Part shown: positions 56,679 to 64,000 of the stretch, piece by piece
How the letters are laid out: each line of letters opens with the position of its first letter
Position numbering within the stretch: position 1 is the first letter of the stretch
Source: Candidatus Accumulibacter necessarius
GTDB lineage: Bacteria > Pseudomonadota > Gammaproteobacteria > Burkholderiales > Rhodocyclaceae
Length of the DNA stretch: 64,000 nucleotides
Assembly (NCBI GenBank): GCA_017302435.1
Contig: JAFLDL010000005.1
Coordinates: 62,001-126,000, forward strand
Reading direction: 5' to 3'
Program-made: the position numbers and the translations under genes
The notes under the pieces: model-generated
What the model saw: the letters and a program-made list of their open reading frames with translations, nothing else
What the model was told of the DNA's origin: nothing
Databases searched by the model: none

Positions 56679-57754
56679 GCCGGGAAATCCGTGCCCGCCT
56701 GCGCATCGAACGGTGCGACTTCAAGCTCGAGGTCGACCTGACGCTGCCGGGCCGTGGTGTCACCGGTCTCTTTGGCCATTCCGGCTCGGGCAAGACCACC
56801 TGTCTGCGCGCCATCGCCGGACTCGAGCGTGCCGCCGACGGCTACTTTACAGTCGGCGACGACGTCTGGCAGGACGAGGCAAAAGGCCTGTTCGTGCCGC
56901 CGCACCAGCGCGCGCTGGGGATGGTCTTTCAGGAAGCCAGCCTCTTTCCGCATCTTTCGGTGCGCGGCAACATGCAATTCGGCGAACAGCGCACGCCGGG
57001 CAGCAAGCGCCACTTCGCCCTCTCCGAAGTCGCCGAACTGCTCGGCATAGAACACCTGCTCGACCGCTCGCCCGGCCAGCTCTCCGGTGGCGAACGCCAG
57101 CGCGTGGCGATCGCCCGCGCCCTGCTCGCCGCGCCGCAGATCCTGCTGCTCGACGAGCCGCTGGCAGCGCTCGACCTCAAGCGCAAGCTCGAAATCCTGC
57201 CTTATCTGGAACGGCTGCACCGCGAGCTGTCGCTGCCGATCATCTATGTCAGCCACTCGCCCGACGAAGTCGCGCGACTCGCCGACCATCTGGTGCTGCT
57301 CGAGCAGGGGCGGGTTGTTGCCAGCGGCCCGCTGAAGCAGGTGTTGAGCCGCATCGACCTGCCCGCCACTTTCGCCGACGATGCCGGCGTCGTCATCGAG
57401 ACCCGGCTCGCTGCGCAGGAGGCAGACGACCTGAGTCGACTCGAGTTTTCCGGCGGACAGATCCTTGTCACGCGCCGCGACGAGCCCCTCGGCACGCTGC
57501 TCCGCTGCCGCATTCACGCGCGCGATGTCAGCCTGGCGCTGGTGCCGCAGGTACAAAGCAGCATCCTCAACAGCGTCGAGGCGACAGTCGTCGATCTGGC
57601 GTCGACCGACACGCCGGGCCACGTCCTGGTCCGCCTCGATGTCGCCGGCGAGCCGCTGCTCGCCCGCATCACCCGCCGTTCCGCGGCAAGGCTGCAAATC
57701 CGGCCCGGCCTGGCGCTGAAGGCGCAGATCAAGGCCGTCGCACTCCTCGCCTGA
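56675..57754 (+). CDS. modC: Molybdate ABC transporter ATP-binding protein ModC
   Basis: 359 residues. Walker [10 protein letters not shown] (34-42), [13 protein letters not shown]-loop, signature [13 protein letters not shown], Walker [12 protein letters not shown] and a C-terminal TOBE/Mop domain from ~290 ([16 protein letters not shown]). Completes ModABC. A deleted copy of its 3' end lies 1.1 kb downstream, beyond a toxin-antitoxin pair. Confidence 0.93.
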   Translation: MSREIRARLRIERCDFKLEVDLTLPGRGVTGLFGHSGSGKTTCLRAIAGLERAADGYFTVGDDVWQDEAKGLFVPPHQRALGMVFQEASLFPHLSVRGNMQFGEQRTPGSKRHFALSEVAELLGIEHLLDRSPGQLSGGERQRVAIARALLAAPQILLLDEPLAALDLKRKLEILPYLERLHRELSLPIIYVSHSPDEVARLADHLVLLEQGRVVASGPLKQVLSRIDLPATFADDAGVVIETRLAAQEADDLSRLEFSGGQILVTRRDEPLGTLLRCRIHARDVSLALVPQVQSSILNSVEATVVDLASTDTPGHVLVRLDVAGEPLLARITRRSAARLQIRPGLALKAQIKAVALLA

Positions 57755-58122
57755 GCGGCATACAGCGCGCCAGGGTGCAGGGCCACCCTGCGAGTCGGCC
57801 AGGAGCAGCCGGTGAGGTGAGCGAGAATTCAACAGCGACCGATCTCCCGCGATACTGCGTCAACTCTTTACCCCTCGGTCGTCACTCGCCGACCAGTCCA
57901 TCAATAACACCCTGAAACGGGAACTCAGAGAAGAACTTGACGGGCTTCGCTACGAAGAACACTACCAGTATCCCAGTGAAAGGTTTGCCCCATGATCGAA
58001 CAGGTTGGCCTGCGCAAACTGTGGCGGACGGAAAACAAAGTGGACACCGCACTCATTGTCCGTCGCCTGGGATCAGCGTAAAGTCGAACGAAGCAACGAA
58101 AAGCAAACGCGAGGACTGACCG
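57755..58122. other. Intergenic region between modC and toxin-antitoxin pair
   Basis: 368 bp without a convincing gene. The first ~45 bp (57755-57797) are shared with the duplicated segment ending near 59070. No terminator or known element was recognised. Confidence 0.55.
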
Positions 58123-58347
58123 ATGAAAACGAATGCCCTGATGGACGAAATTATTTCCCTGCCCATGGAAGAACGTGCGCGGATAGCTGAAGCGCTATTG
58201 CAGAGCCTCAATCCACACGATGACGCTATTACCGCCGCTTGGGTTAGCGTTGCCAACCAGCGCCAAAAGGAGGTGGCCAGCGGTCAGGTTCAGACGATTC
58301 CGGGGGAACAGGTTTTTGAGCGAATCCGGCAGCGCCACGCTCGATGA
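58123..58347 (+). CDS. Addiction-module antitoxin (TIGR02574-like)
   Basis: 74 residues typical of the short antitoxins paired with ParE/RelE toxins: LMDEIISLPMEERARIAEAL, LLQSLN, AWVSVANQRQKEV and a C-terminal toxin-binding helix (EQVFERIRQR). The stop overlaps the toxin ATG by 4 bp. Expected to repress its own promoter and neutralise the toxin. Confidence 0.88.
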   Translation: MKTNALMDEIISLPMEERARIAEALLQSLNPHDDAITAAWVSVANQRQKEVASGQVQTIPGEQVFERIRQRHAR

Positions 58348-58640
58348 ACATCGAGTTTCACCCCGAAGCGGCCGAAGAGTTCGAAGCTGCTGTTGAATGG
58401 TACGAAGAGCGTGAAACTGGCCTGGGTCTCGACTTCGCGGTCGAAATCCACGCTGCCATCCAACGTGCCGCCGCTATGCCCGACGCCTGGACCCAACTTG
58501 CCGGCAATGTTCGCCGCGTATTGGTCAACCGCTTTCCCTATGGTGTTCTGTACGAACCGGGGAGCACGAGCCTGCTCGTACTGGCCGTGATGCACTTGCG
58601 ACGCGAGCCGGGTTACTGGATGACGCGCCGGAGTGAATGA
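58344..58640 (+). CDS. RelE/ParE-family toxin
   Basis: 98 residues, full length: IEFHPEAAEEFEAAVEWYEE, GLDFAVEIHAAIQRAAAMPD, RRVLVNRFPYGVLYEP and VLAVMHLRREPGYW. Coupled to the antitoxin. ParE-type (gyrase) and RelE-type (ribosome-dependent mRNase) activity cannot be told apart here. The pair is flanked by direct copies of the modC 3' end. Confidence 0.88.
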   Translation: MNIEFHPEAAEEFEAAVEWYEERETGLGLDFAVEIHAAIQRAAAMPDAWTQLAGNVRRVLVNRFPYGVLYEPGSTSLLVLAVMHLRREPGYWMTRRSE

Positions 58641-58849
58641 CGTCCCGTAGTCGTGAATCTCCGGCAAGTCTCCTGTTGCCAGAACGCCCGTTCGATCACT
58701 ATTCGCTCATCGGCAATCGACAAACGGGGACTGGCATAGACGAAGACTACGACGGCGAGATGGAGCAGATCCAGAGGGACATTCCCGAGGAGGGCATGGA
58801 GTTTGGCGAAAACATGCAGCGGTCTGAGGATGAAGGGTGGCTTTATCCG

Positions 58850-59070
58850 GACGACGATGCCGGCGTAGTCATCGAAACCCGCCTCGTGGCGCAGGAGGCA
58901 GACGACCTGACTCGACTTGAGTTTTCCGGCGAACCGCTGCTCGCCCGCATCACCCGCCGTTCCGCGGAAAATCTGAAAATCCGTCCTGGCCTGGCGCTGA
59001 AGGCGCAGATCAAGGCCGTCGCACTCCTCGCCGGAACGGCATATAGCGCGCAAGGGTGCAGGACCACCCT
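58850..59070 (+). pseudogene. Duplicated, internally deleted 3' fragment of modC
   Basis: Reads [20 protein letters not shown] then [16 protein letters not shown] and [18 protein letters not shown], corresponding to modC 57375-57456 and 57644-57797. About 190 bp of modC is missing; both sides of the deletion share CCGGCG. The modC stop codon is mutated here, so the frame runs on. It has no start of its own. Confidence 0.85.
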
Positions 59071-59169
59071 TGCGATTGCAATGAAAGGGTTTTAGGGGAC
59101 GCCGAGCGGCCGGGTCCCAGCGGCCATGGAACAGGTCACTGCGACCGCTCGCACTGCCTTGCCACCCTA

Positions 59170-59577
59170 GCTGAGGCTCTGGGGCAACCAGGCATCGACG
59201 CGACCACTCTCGAAGGCCGCGCGGGCGTCTGGGGGCGGCAGGTAGATCACCTCGATATCGCCGGATTTCAGGCCGGCCTGTGGCAGCAGTTTGGTCAGCA
59301 GGTAGTTGGCGTTCGATCCCTTGGCCACGGCAACCCGCTTGCCTTTCAGTTCCGCTACGCTCTTGATCTGCGAATCCGTCGGCACGACGATCGCCTCGGC
59401 GGAGGGTGCCGGCGGTTCGTTGCCCAGCTAAACCAGGTCGGCGCCGGCTGCCTGAGCGAAGATCGGCGGCGATTCGCCGACAGTACCGACATCGATGCTA
59501 CCGACGTTGATCGCCTCCAGAAGGGGCGGGCCAAAGGGGAACTCGGTCCATTTGACATCCACACCCTGGCGACGCCG
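59170..59577 (-). pseudogene. SsuA-type binding-protein fragment with in-frame amber
   Basis: Minus-strand reading VDVKWTEFPFGPPLLEAINV, SPPIFAQAAGADLV, then TAG (59428-59430), then GNEPPAPSAEAIVVPTD and RAAFESGRVDAW, after which similarity ends. It corresponds to about residues 66-185 of an SsuA protein, lacking the signal peptide and the C-terminal lobe. It follows tauD directly and is probably the relic of a tauD-linked transporter. Confidence 0.82.
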
Positions 59578-59579
59578 GA

Positions 59580-60452
59580 TCAGAAAGCCCGCTCTTCGCC
59601 AAAGGTCACCCGGTCCAGCAGGCGGTGCTGGTCGCCATAGTCGCTGACCGCGTAGTGGACGGTGGCACGGTTGTCCCAAACGGCCAGGGTGTTCTTCTGC
59701 CAACGCAATCGTGCCTGGAACTCCGGGCGCTGGAAGCGGGTGAAGAGCAGGGTCAGCAGGGCGTCGCTCTCCTGGCGCGAAAGGCCTTTGATGCGATCGG
59801 TGAAGTTCGGGTTGACATAGACGAGTTTCCTGCCGGTTACCGGATGCGTGCGAACAACCGGGTGGACCACCGGCAGGTGATCGTTCCTCGCCTTGCGGTA
59901 AAGCGCTTCACCGTCGGGCAGTGCCGCGAAGTACTGCGGCCAGCCGCTGTGCTCGAAGCTGTGAATCGCTTCGAGTTCTTCGAGATACGCCTGCAGCGAG
60001 CGGGGTAGCGAATCATAGACCGCCGTCGCACTGGCCCACACCGTATCACCGCCGAACTCGGGGACGATATGGGAGTACAGAACCGTACCCGTCGGCGGAT
60101 TGGCGACAAAGGTGATGTCGGCGTGCCACTGATCGGTGCCGTAGCGAGTAACGCCCGGCCTGGCTTCGAGCACCTCAATGAACTTCTGCGTTTCATGCCG
60201 CGGGAAGAAGGCCTTGGCCTTGTCGGGATCCCCGAAGACGCGGGCCACTGCCACCTGCTCGGCCGGGCTCAACTTCTGCTTGCGGAAAAAGAGGACCTGG
60301 AATTCGGCGAGCGCCTGGCGCAACTCGCCACGCGCGTCGGAGTCCTCGATATTGGCAAGATCAAAATCGTGCACCACCGCACCGATGGTGGGAGTGTACG
60401 GCTCAATGAGAAGGTGTTTGTAGCCGGGAACGGGATTTTCGGGTTTGGACAT
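59580..60452 (-). CDS. tauD: TauD-family alpha-ketoglutarate-dependent dioxygenase
   Basis: 290 residues. The iron-binding HxD (DQWHADITFV), distal His (RATVHYAVSDY) and the oxoglutarate-binding Arg (HRLLDRVTF) are all present. TauD hydroxylates taurine or related sulfonates, releasing sulfite and aminoacetaldehyde. Related family members attack alkylsulfates, so the substrate is probable only. The RBS GGAG precedes ATG 60452. The adjacent transporter relic suggests an old tauAD-like operon. Confidence 0.86.
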   Translation of the reverse strand: MSKPENPVPGYKHLLIEPYTPTIGAVVHDFDLANIEDSDARGELRQALAEFQVLFFRKQKLSPAEQVAVARVFGDPDKAKAFFPRHETQKFIEVLEARPGVTRYGTDQWHADITFVANPPTGTVLYSHIVPEFGGDTVWASATAVYDSLPRSLQAYLEELEAIHSFEHSGWPQYFAALPDGEALYRKARNDHLPVVHPVVRTHPVTGRKLVYVNPNFTDRIKGLSRQESDALLTLLFTRFQRPEFQARLRWQKNTLAVWDNRATVHYAVSDYGDQHRLLDRVTFGEERAF

Positions 60453-60825
60453 GGGAAGACTCCTGCAGGGACTGTGGAATGGTCGGGCAATGCCCGTCCG
60501 ACGGAGTCTAGGGAGCAGCTAGCCTCGGGCGAACCAATTATTTCTGCAATGCATATCAGCCGTTGCCGAGCAAGCTTATCAGCCTGCGCTCGCGCGCTCG
60601 CGGCGTCCCGATTAGCCGGAAATCAATGCCTCGCCCGGTTCAGCAACCACGGGCCGTGCACCTTGCGCGAAGGCCTTCGTGGCGGCTGGTCGAGGATGGC
60701 GATCTGCCGCGGGGTATTGATACGTCCGATGCAACAAGGGCTAGGATCGGTCTGACCGGCGCGTGTCTGCAGCCGCTGAGCTGACCAGCCCAGTGGCGAA
60801 TCGCCAAGACATTCCCGACGCGGTG
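60453..60825. other. Intergenic region between tauD and EAL gene, no gene seen
   Basis: 373 bp. Short plus-strand frames (such as 60563-60784) are Arg-rich and match nothing recognisable. The part next to 60453 should hold the tauD promoter; ACCAATTATTTC near 60533 is AT-rich but does not match TTGCTTAT. Confidence 0.5.
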
Positions 60826-61698
60826 TCACCCGGAGCAGCTTCCGAACTGCTCACCAAAGACGTTCCAGCGTAATCCACCGCCTCTCCGATCAATTGCCGC
60901 CCAGGAGGAGGGTTTTCCGTAAATAAATCCCTGCAGGAGGTCGGCTCCGGAATCGCGTGCCAGTTCGTCCTGCAAAGATGTCTCGATGCCCTCGCAAACG
61001 ACGGTGGCACCGAGTTCGTGAATGATGTCCACGATCTTCGGCAGGATTCGTCGTGCACTCGGGTTGCTGATCGCCTGGACGACCAGTGTGCGATCGATCT
61101 TGACGACGTCCGGTGTCAGCCGCCACAGGCGGTCGAAGTTGGAATCGTGCGCGCCGAAGTCGTCGATGGCGACACGAAAGCCACGCCGGCGATAGCCAAG
61201 GATCGCCTGTTCAAGCAGCGCAAGATCGTCAATGTGCGATTCGATGACCTCCAGGACGACTTGCCTCGGGGCCAAGCCACAATAGCCCAGCAGAGTCTCC
61301 ATGGTGCGCCCGTGATCGCCCGATTCGACGTTCAGCACATGGCGGAAATCGACGTTGAGAAACAGATCCCCGCGTTCAGCACCCAGGTGAAAGAAATTCA
61401 CCGCGTGCACCATGCGGCAGAGACGATCGAGGTAAACCACGGCGGCTGGGGTGTCGGGCAGTTCAAACGCCCCCGCCGGAGTGACGGCCACGTTCGTGGA
61501 GCTACGCGCGCGCAGCAGTGCCTCGTGGGCCGTCGTGCGTCCATCGAGTCCGGAAACGATCGGCTGAAAGACGCTGTCCAAGCGCAGGTCGCCGAAATTT
61601 CCGTAGGCGCCGCCATCGTCAAACTGCAGGGCACACGGGCGAGTGTCGCGGAGATCGTTCCACTGCTCGAAGTAGGACTGCACTTGTCTGATGTTCAT
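60826..61698 (-). CDS. EAL-domain cyclic-di-GMP phosphodiesterase-like protein
   Basis: 290 residues, one EAL domain and no sensor domain. The EAL motif is at residues 59-61 (HEALLRAR). LFLNVDFRHVL (metal Asn), VLEVIESH and AIDDFGAHDSNFDRL with the DDFG loop follow, then VKIDRTLV. The loop reads DDFGAHDS rather than DDFGTGYS. Most metal and catalytic residues appear present, so activity is plausible. The ATG at 61698 was chosen over 61734. It is unrelated by function to its sulfonate neighbours. Confidence 0.85.
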   Translation of the reverse strand: MNIRQVQSYFEQWNDLRDTRPCALQFDDGGAYGNFGDLRLDSVFQPIVSGLDGRTTAHEALLRARSSTNVAVTPAGAFELPDTPAAVVYLDRLCRMVHAVNFFHLGAERGDLFLNVDFRHVLNVESGDHGRTMETLLGYCGLAPRQVVLEVIESHIDDLALLEQAILGYRRRGFRVAIDDFGAHDSNFDRLWRLTPDVVKIDRTLVVQAISNPSARRILPKIVDIIHELGATVVCEGIETSLQDELARDSGADLLQGFIYGKPSSWAAIDRRGGGLRWNVFGEQFGSCSG

Positions 61699-61806
61699 CG
61701 TTGACTCGCATAACAAACAAAGTACAAACCCCATTTCCTGAAGATCGCCGGGTCCCGCGACAGGCCAGGAGAACGCAATAGCGAATCCACCTTGTTCAAC
61801 CCAGTT

Positions 61807-63540
61807 TCAGTCCCTGGCGCTGTACGCTGCGTACTTCGCCAACAATCGCCTTGGCGGTTTGAAGGCGTCACGCCGGAAAGGGTCGCCGAGGGCCTGGGTC
61901 AGGCGAAGGTTGATCACCGTCGGCTGGTTCGAGGCAACCGCCGCCAGCAGGGCATCACCGACCTGATCCTCATGTTCCACCGTGAGGCCCTGCGCCCCCA
62001 TGGCGCGCGCCACTTCGGCGAAATTCGGGTTGTCCAGCTCGGTACCCAGAAAACGGCTGTCGAAGTAGTCGATCTGATTGCGCTTTTCGGCGCCCCACTG
62101 GCCGTTGTCGAAGACCACGGCCACCACCGGGATTTTCTCGCGGACGGCAGTCATGACCTCGGTCAGGCTCATGCCCCAGGCGCCATCGCCGACATAGGCG
62201 ATGGCGGGGCGATCCGGCCGTCCGACCTTGGCGCCCAGGGCCGTCGGATAGGCGTAGCCGCAGTTGCCGAAGGCCATCGCGGCGAAGAAGGAATTGGCTT
62301 CCTCGAACTCGAGATAGCTGTTGGCGACAGAACAGACGTTGCCGATGTCGGTGGCGACCATGGCGTTCGCCGGTCGCGCCCTGGCCAGGGCCGCCAGCGC
62401 GCGCCTGGGATCGACGCGGCTGGCTTCATTGGCACCCGCCTGTCGCACCAGAGCCTCGGCCCAGACCCCTTTCTCCGCCGCAATCGTGGCAATCCGCTCG
62501 ACGTTCCGCGGTCGCTCGCCCTGCAGGCGGCGCAATTCTTCGGCAATCGCCGCCGCCGCCGCCCTGGCATCGCCATTGATGGCGAGTTCAACCGGCTTGA
62601 CCAGACCGAGAACCCGCAGATCGGTATCTACCTGGATGATCTTCGCACCCTGTGGCCAGTAGTCGAGGCCGTACTGCGGCAGGGTGCCGAAGGGACCGAG
62701 ACGCGTACCCAGGGCGAGTACTACATCCGCCCGGGCAAGCAGTTTCATCGCCGCCTGCGAACCCTGGTAGCCAAGCGGGCCGGCAGCCAGTTCATGGCTG
62801 GCCAGGAAGCTGTCATTGTGCAGGTAGGAGTTGACGACCGCGGCAGAGAGATGTTCAGCCAGTCGTTGCAGCTCGCCAACGCCCTCGGCGATGGCAACGC
62901 CGCCACCGGCGATGATTACCGGGAAACTGGCATCGGCGAGCAAGCGCGCCGCGGTCGCGATGGCGTGGCGGTCGCCGGCACCACGATTCACGGCAAAGGG
63001 TCGCGGAATCACCGTTTCGATCTCGCCGTAGAAGTGATCGCGGGGAATGTTCACCTGCGTCGGGCCCCGTTCATGCAGCGCGTAGTGGAACGCGCGCCCG
63101 GTGAGCTCGGCGATGCGCTGCGGACTGTTGACCTGGGCCTGCCAACGCGTGATCTTGGAGAAGATCGGCAACTGCTCGGTTTCCTGAAAACCGCCGAGAC
63201 CCGAGGTCAGACTCTCGGCTTCCGGGGTGATCGCCACCACCGGTGAATGGGCCCAGTAGGCGGCGGCGATGGCGGTGACGAAATTGGTGATTCCCGGCCC
63301 GTTCTGGCCGATGCACACCCCGTGCCGGCCCGTGGCGCGGGCGTAGCCGTCGGCCATGTGCGCAGCGTTCTGTTCGTGGGCCACCGAGATGAAGCGGATT
63401 CCCGCCAGGGGAAACAGGTCGTGGGCATCCATGTACGCGGAGCCGACGATACCGAAAACATCCCTCACTCCGTTGGCTACCAGCGTCTCGACGAATGCCT
63501 CGGAGGGCGTCATGCGCTGCTTTGTGGTCTCTGTGGCCAT
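61807..63540 (-). CDS. xsc: Sulfoacetaldehyde acetyltransferase Xsc
   Basis: 577 residues of the thiamine-diphosphate enzyme family. The start region GVRDVFGIVGSAYMDAHDLF, the activating Glu in SVAHEQNAAHMADGYA and the ThDP motif from VGDGAWGMSLTE to VVFDNGQWGAEKRNQ match Xsc rather than acetolactate synthase. Splits sulfoacetaldehyde with phosphate to acetyl-phosphate and sulfite. The RBS AGGAG precedes ATG 63540. A TTTGCTTATT element lies 73 bp upstream. No taurine transaminase/dehydrogenase or pta gene is visible here. Confidence 0.9.
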   Translation of the reverse strand: MATETTKQRMTPSEAFVETLVANGVRDVFGIVGSAYMDAHDLFPLAGIRFISVAHEQNAAHMADGYARATGRHGVCIGQNGPGITNFVTAIAAAYWAHSPVVAITPEAESLTSGLGGFQETEQLPIFSKITRWQAQVNSPQRIAELTGRAFHYALHERGPTQVNIPRDHFYGEIETVIPRPFAVNRGAGDRHAIATAARLLADASFPVIIAGGGVAIAEGVGELQRLAEHLSAAVVNSYLHNDSFLASHELAAGPLGYQGSQAAMKLLARADVVLALGTRLGPFGTLPQYGLDYWPQGAKIIQVDTDLRVLGLVKPVELAINGDARAAAAAIAEELRRLQGERPRNVERIATIAAEKGVWAEALVRQAGANEASRVDPRRALAALARARPANAMVATDIGNVCSVANSYLEFEEANSFFAAMAFGNCGYAYPTALGAKVGRPDRPAIAYVGDGAWGMSLTEVMTAVREKIPVVAVVFDNGQWGAEKRNQIDYFDSRFLGTELDNPNFAEVARAMGAQGLTVEHEDQVGDALLAAVASNQPTVINLRLTQALGDPFRRDAFKPPRRLLAKYAAYSARD

Positions 63541-63612
63541 CTGCGGCTTCTCCTGATCAAAGGAAGTCGATTGTAGGCAGTGGGAGGCGGCGCATGAACG
63601 AAGATTCTCTGC

Positions 63613-63622
63613 TTTGCTTATT
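63613..63622 (+). promoter_or_regulatory. TTTGCTTATT element upstream of xsc
   Basis: Same 10-mer as at 28206, 29776 and 44168, here in reverse orientation relative to xsc, 73 bp before its ATG. Confidence 0.5.
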
Positions 63623-63749
63623 CGTGATTTGCTGACCACGTGGGGAGCCGGTGCTCGTTCCGATCGAGCGCCGCGAGAATTGTCCAGCGCACGGATTGCC
63701 CATCACGGGTTGTATCACCCGTTGACGCCAGCGCTTCCTTTCTTCGCGG

Positions 63750-64000
63750 TCACGCTGCTTGCGGAAAAGGCGTGCGGATGTCCGAGAGGAACTGTTGTAA
63801 CCGCGGATGCTCGGGGCGAGCAAAGAACTCGCCCGGCGCTGCTCGTTCAAGAACCTTGCCCTCGTCCATGAACAGGACCCGGTCGGCGACGTCGCGCGCG
63901 AAACCCATCTCGTGCGTCACGCACACCATGGTCATGCCGTCACGGGCGAGATCACGCATGACCAGTAGCACCTCGCCGACCATTTCAGGGTCGAGCGCGC
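63750..64000 (-). CDS. Amino-acid-type ABC transporter ATP-binding protein, C-terminal part
   Basis: Runs off the right edge; about 83 residues are visible. ALDPEMVGEVL (end of the D-loop), MVCVTHEMGFARDVADRVLF (H-loop) and ERAAPGEFFARPEHPRLQQF are typical of polar amino acid transporter ATPases (GltL/GlnQ type). On the same strand as xsc but separated from it by 209 bp. The rest of the transporter lies outside the window. Confidence 0.88.
   Translation of the reverse strand, partial: ALDPEMVGEVLLVMRDLARDGMTMVCVTHEMGFARDVADRVLFMDEGKVLERAAPGEFFARPEHPRLQQFLSDIRTPFPQAA

Noticed and set aside
58637-58850. New gene formed by the frame 58637-59095
   Set aside because: Its second half is a modC fragment in the original frame and the first ~70 codons show no recognisable domain or RBS.
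61792-63246. 484-codon plus-strand frame over xsc
   Set aside because: Antisense shadow of a fully recognisable Xsc enzyme.

Overview
The window looks like chromosome from a high-GC betaproteobacterium, probably a Rhodocyclales/Accumulibacter-like organism. This rests on the divergent hda-purM arrangement, a PEP-CTERM surface protein with a sigma-54 promoter, Sox/flavocytochrome c genes, a family 2A encapsulin and an Xsc/TauD sulfonate set. The species is inferred from gene content and has not been verified.

Layout. 1-16.2 kb is ordinary core sequence: a HAD phosphatase, hda, purM, a DUF3313 lipoprotein, an SDR, a PIN toxin, an FAD oxidoreductase, DUF1415, arfB, DUF924, YjbQ, chrA, two tandem beta-hydroxyacid dehydrogenases, a LEA-like lipoprotein, a large Hsp70 with two small downstream frames, and a cation/proton antiporter. 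16.4-18.8 kb is a gene graveyard. It holds a broken BrnT/BrnA pair, a fragment duplicated from the nearby ynbD, a PEP-CTERM/DUF1566 gene, and an Avd-like piece joined through an inverted repeat to the tail of a YefM antitoxin. 18.8-28.1 kb carries a ynbD-ynbC-ynbA phospholipid-type cluster, a frameshifted acyl-CoA synthetase, mtnA with a class II aldolase (probable methylthioribose salvage by the DHAP shunt), and a large FAD protein.

28.1-63.6 kb is a long sulfur island. It starts with a duplicated DUF302-SoxY(-SoxZ) unit in which each copy lost a different part, followed by cytochrome c and FccB (sulfide oxidation). Next are an SsuACB-type transporter and an oppositely oriented seven-gene set: a second SsuA/C/B-type transporter, a thioredoxin, an SCO protein and a two-subunit CoA-transferase. 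Then come rhodanese, serine acetyltransferase, an XRE regulator, a family 2A encapsulin shell and its cysteine desulfurase cargo with a ~200-residue disordered arm. A cystathionine gamma-lyase/synthase, a cystathionine beta-synthase remnant, metX, metY and a frameshifted ssuA follow. A molybdate locus (mop, ModE boxes, modE-modA-orf-modD-modB-modC) and a ParE-type toxin-antitoxin pair flanked by a modC duplication come next. The island ends with an ssuA remnant, tauD, an EAL protein and xsc. The window closes in a partial amino-acid-type ABC ATPase.

Working together, the island would import sulfonates and oxidised sulfur compounds, release sulfite (TauD, Xsc), oxidise sulfide (Fcc/Sox), and feed sulfide or cysteine into methionine and cysteine synthesis. 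The encapsulin-desulfurase compartment may act as a sulfur store. An AT-rich element with core TTGCTTAT recurs at five promoters of these genes and suggests one shared LysR-type (CysB/SsuR-like) regulon. Pseudogenes are unusually dense: at least ten broken or partial genes, several with 6-bp microhomology at the deletion junction.
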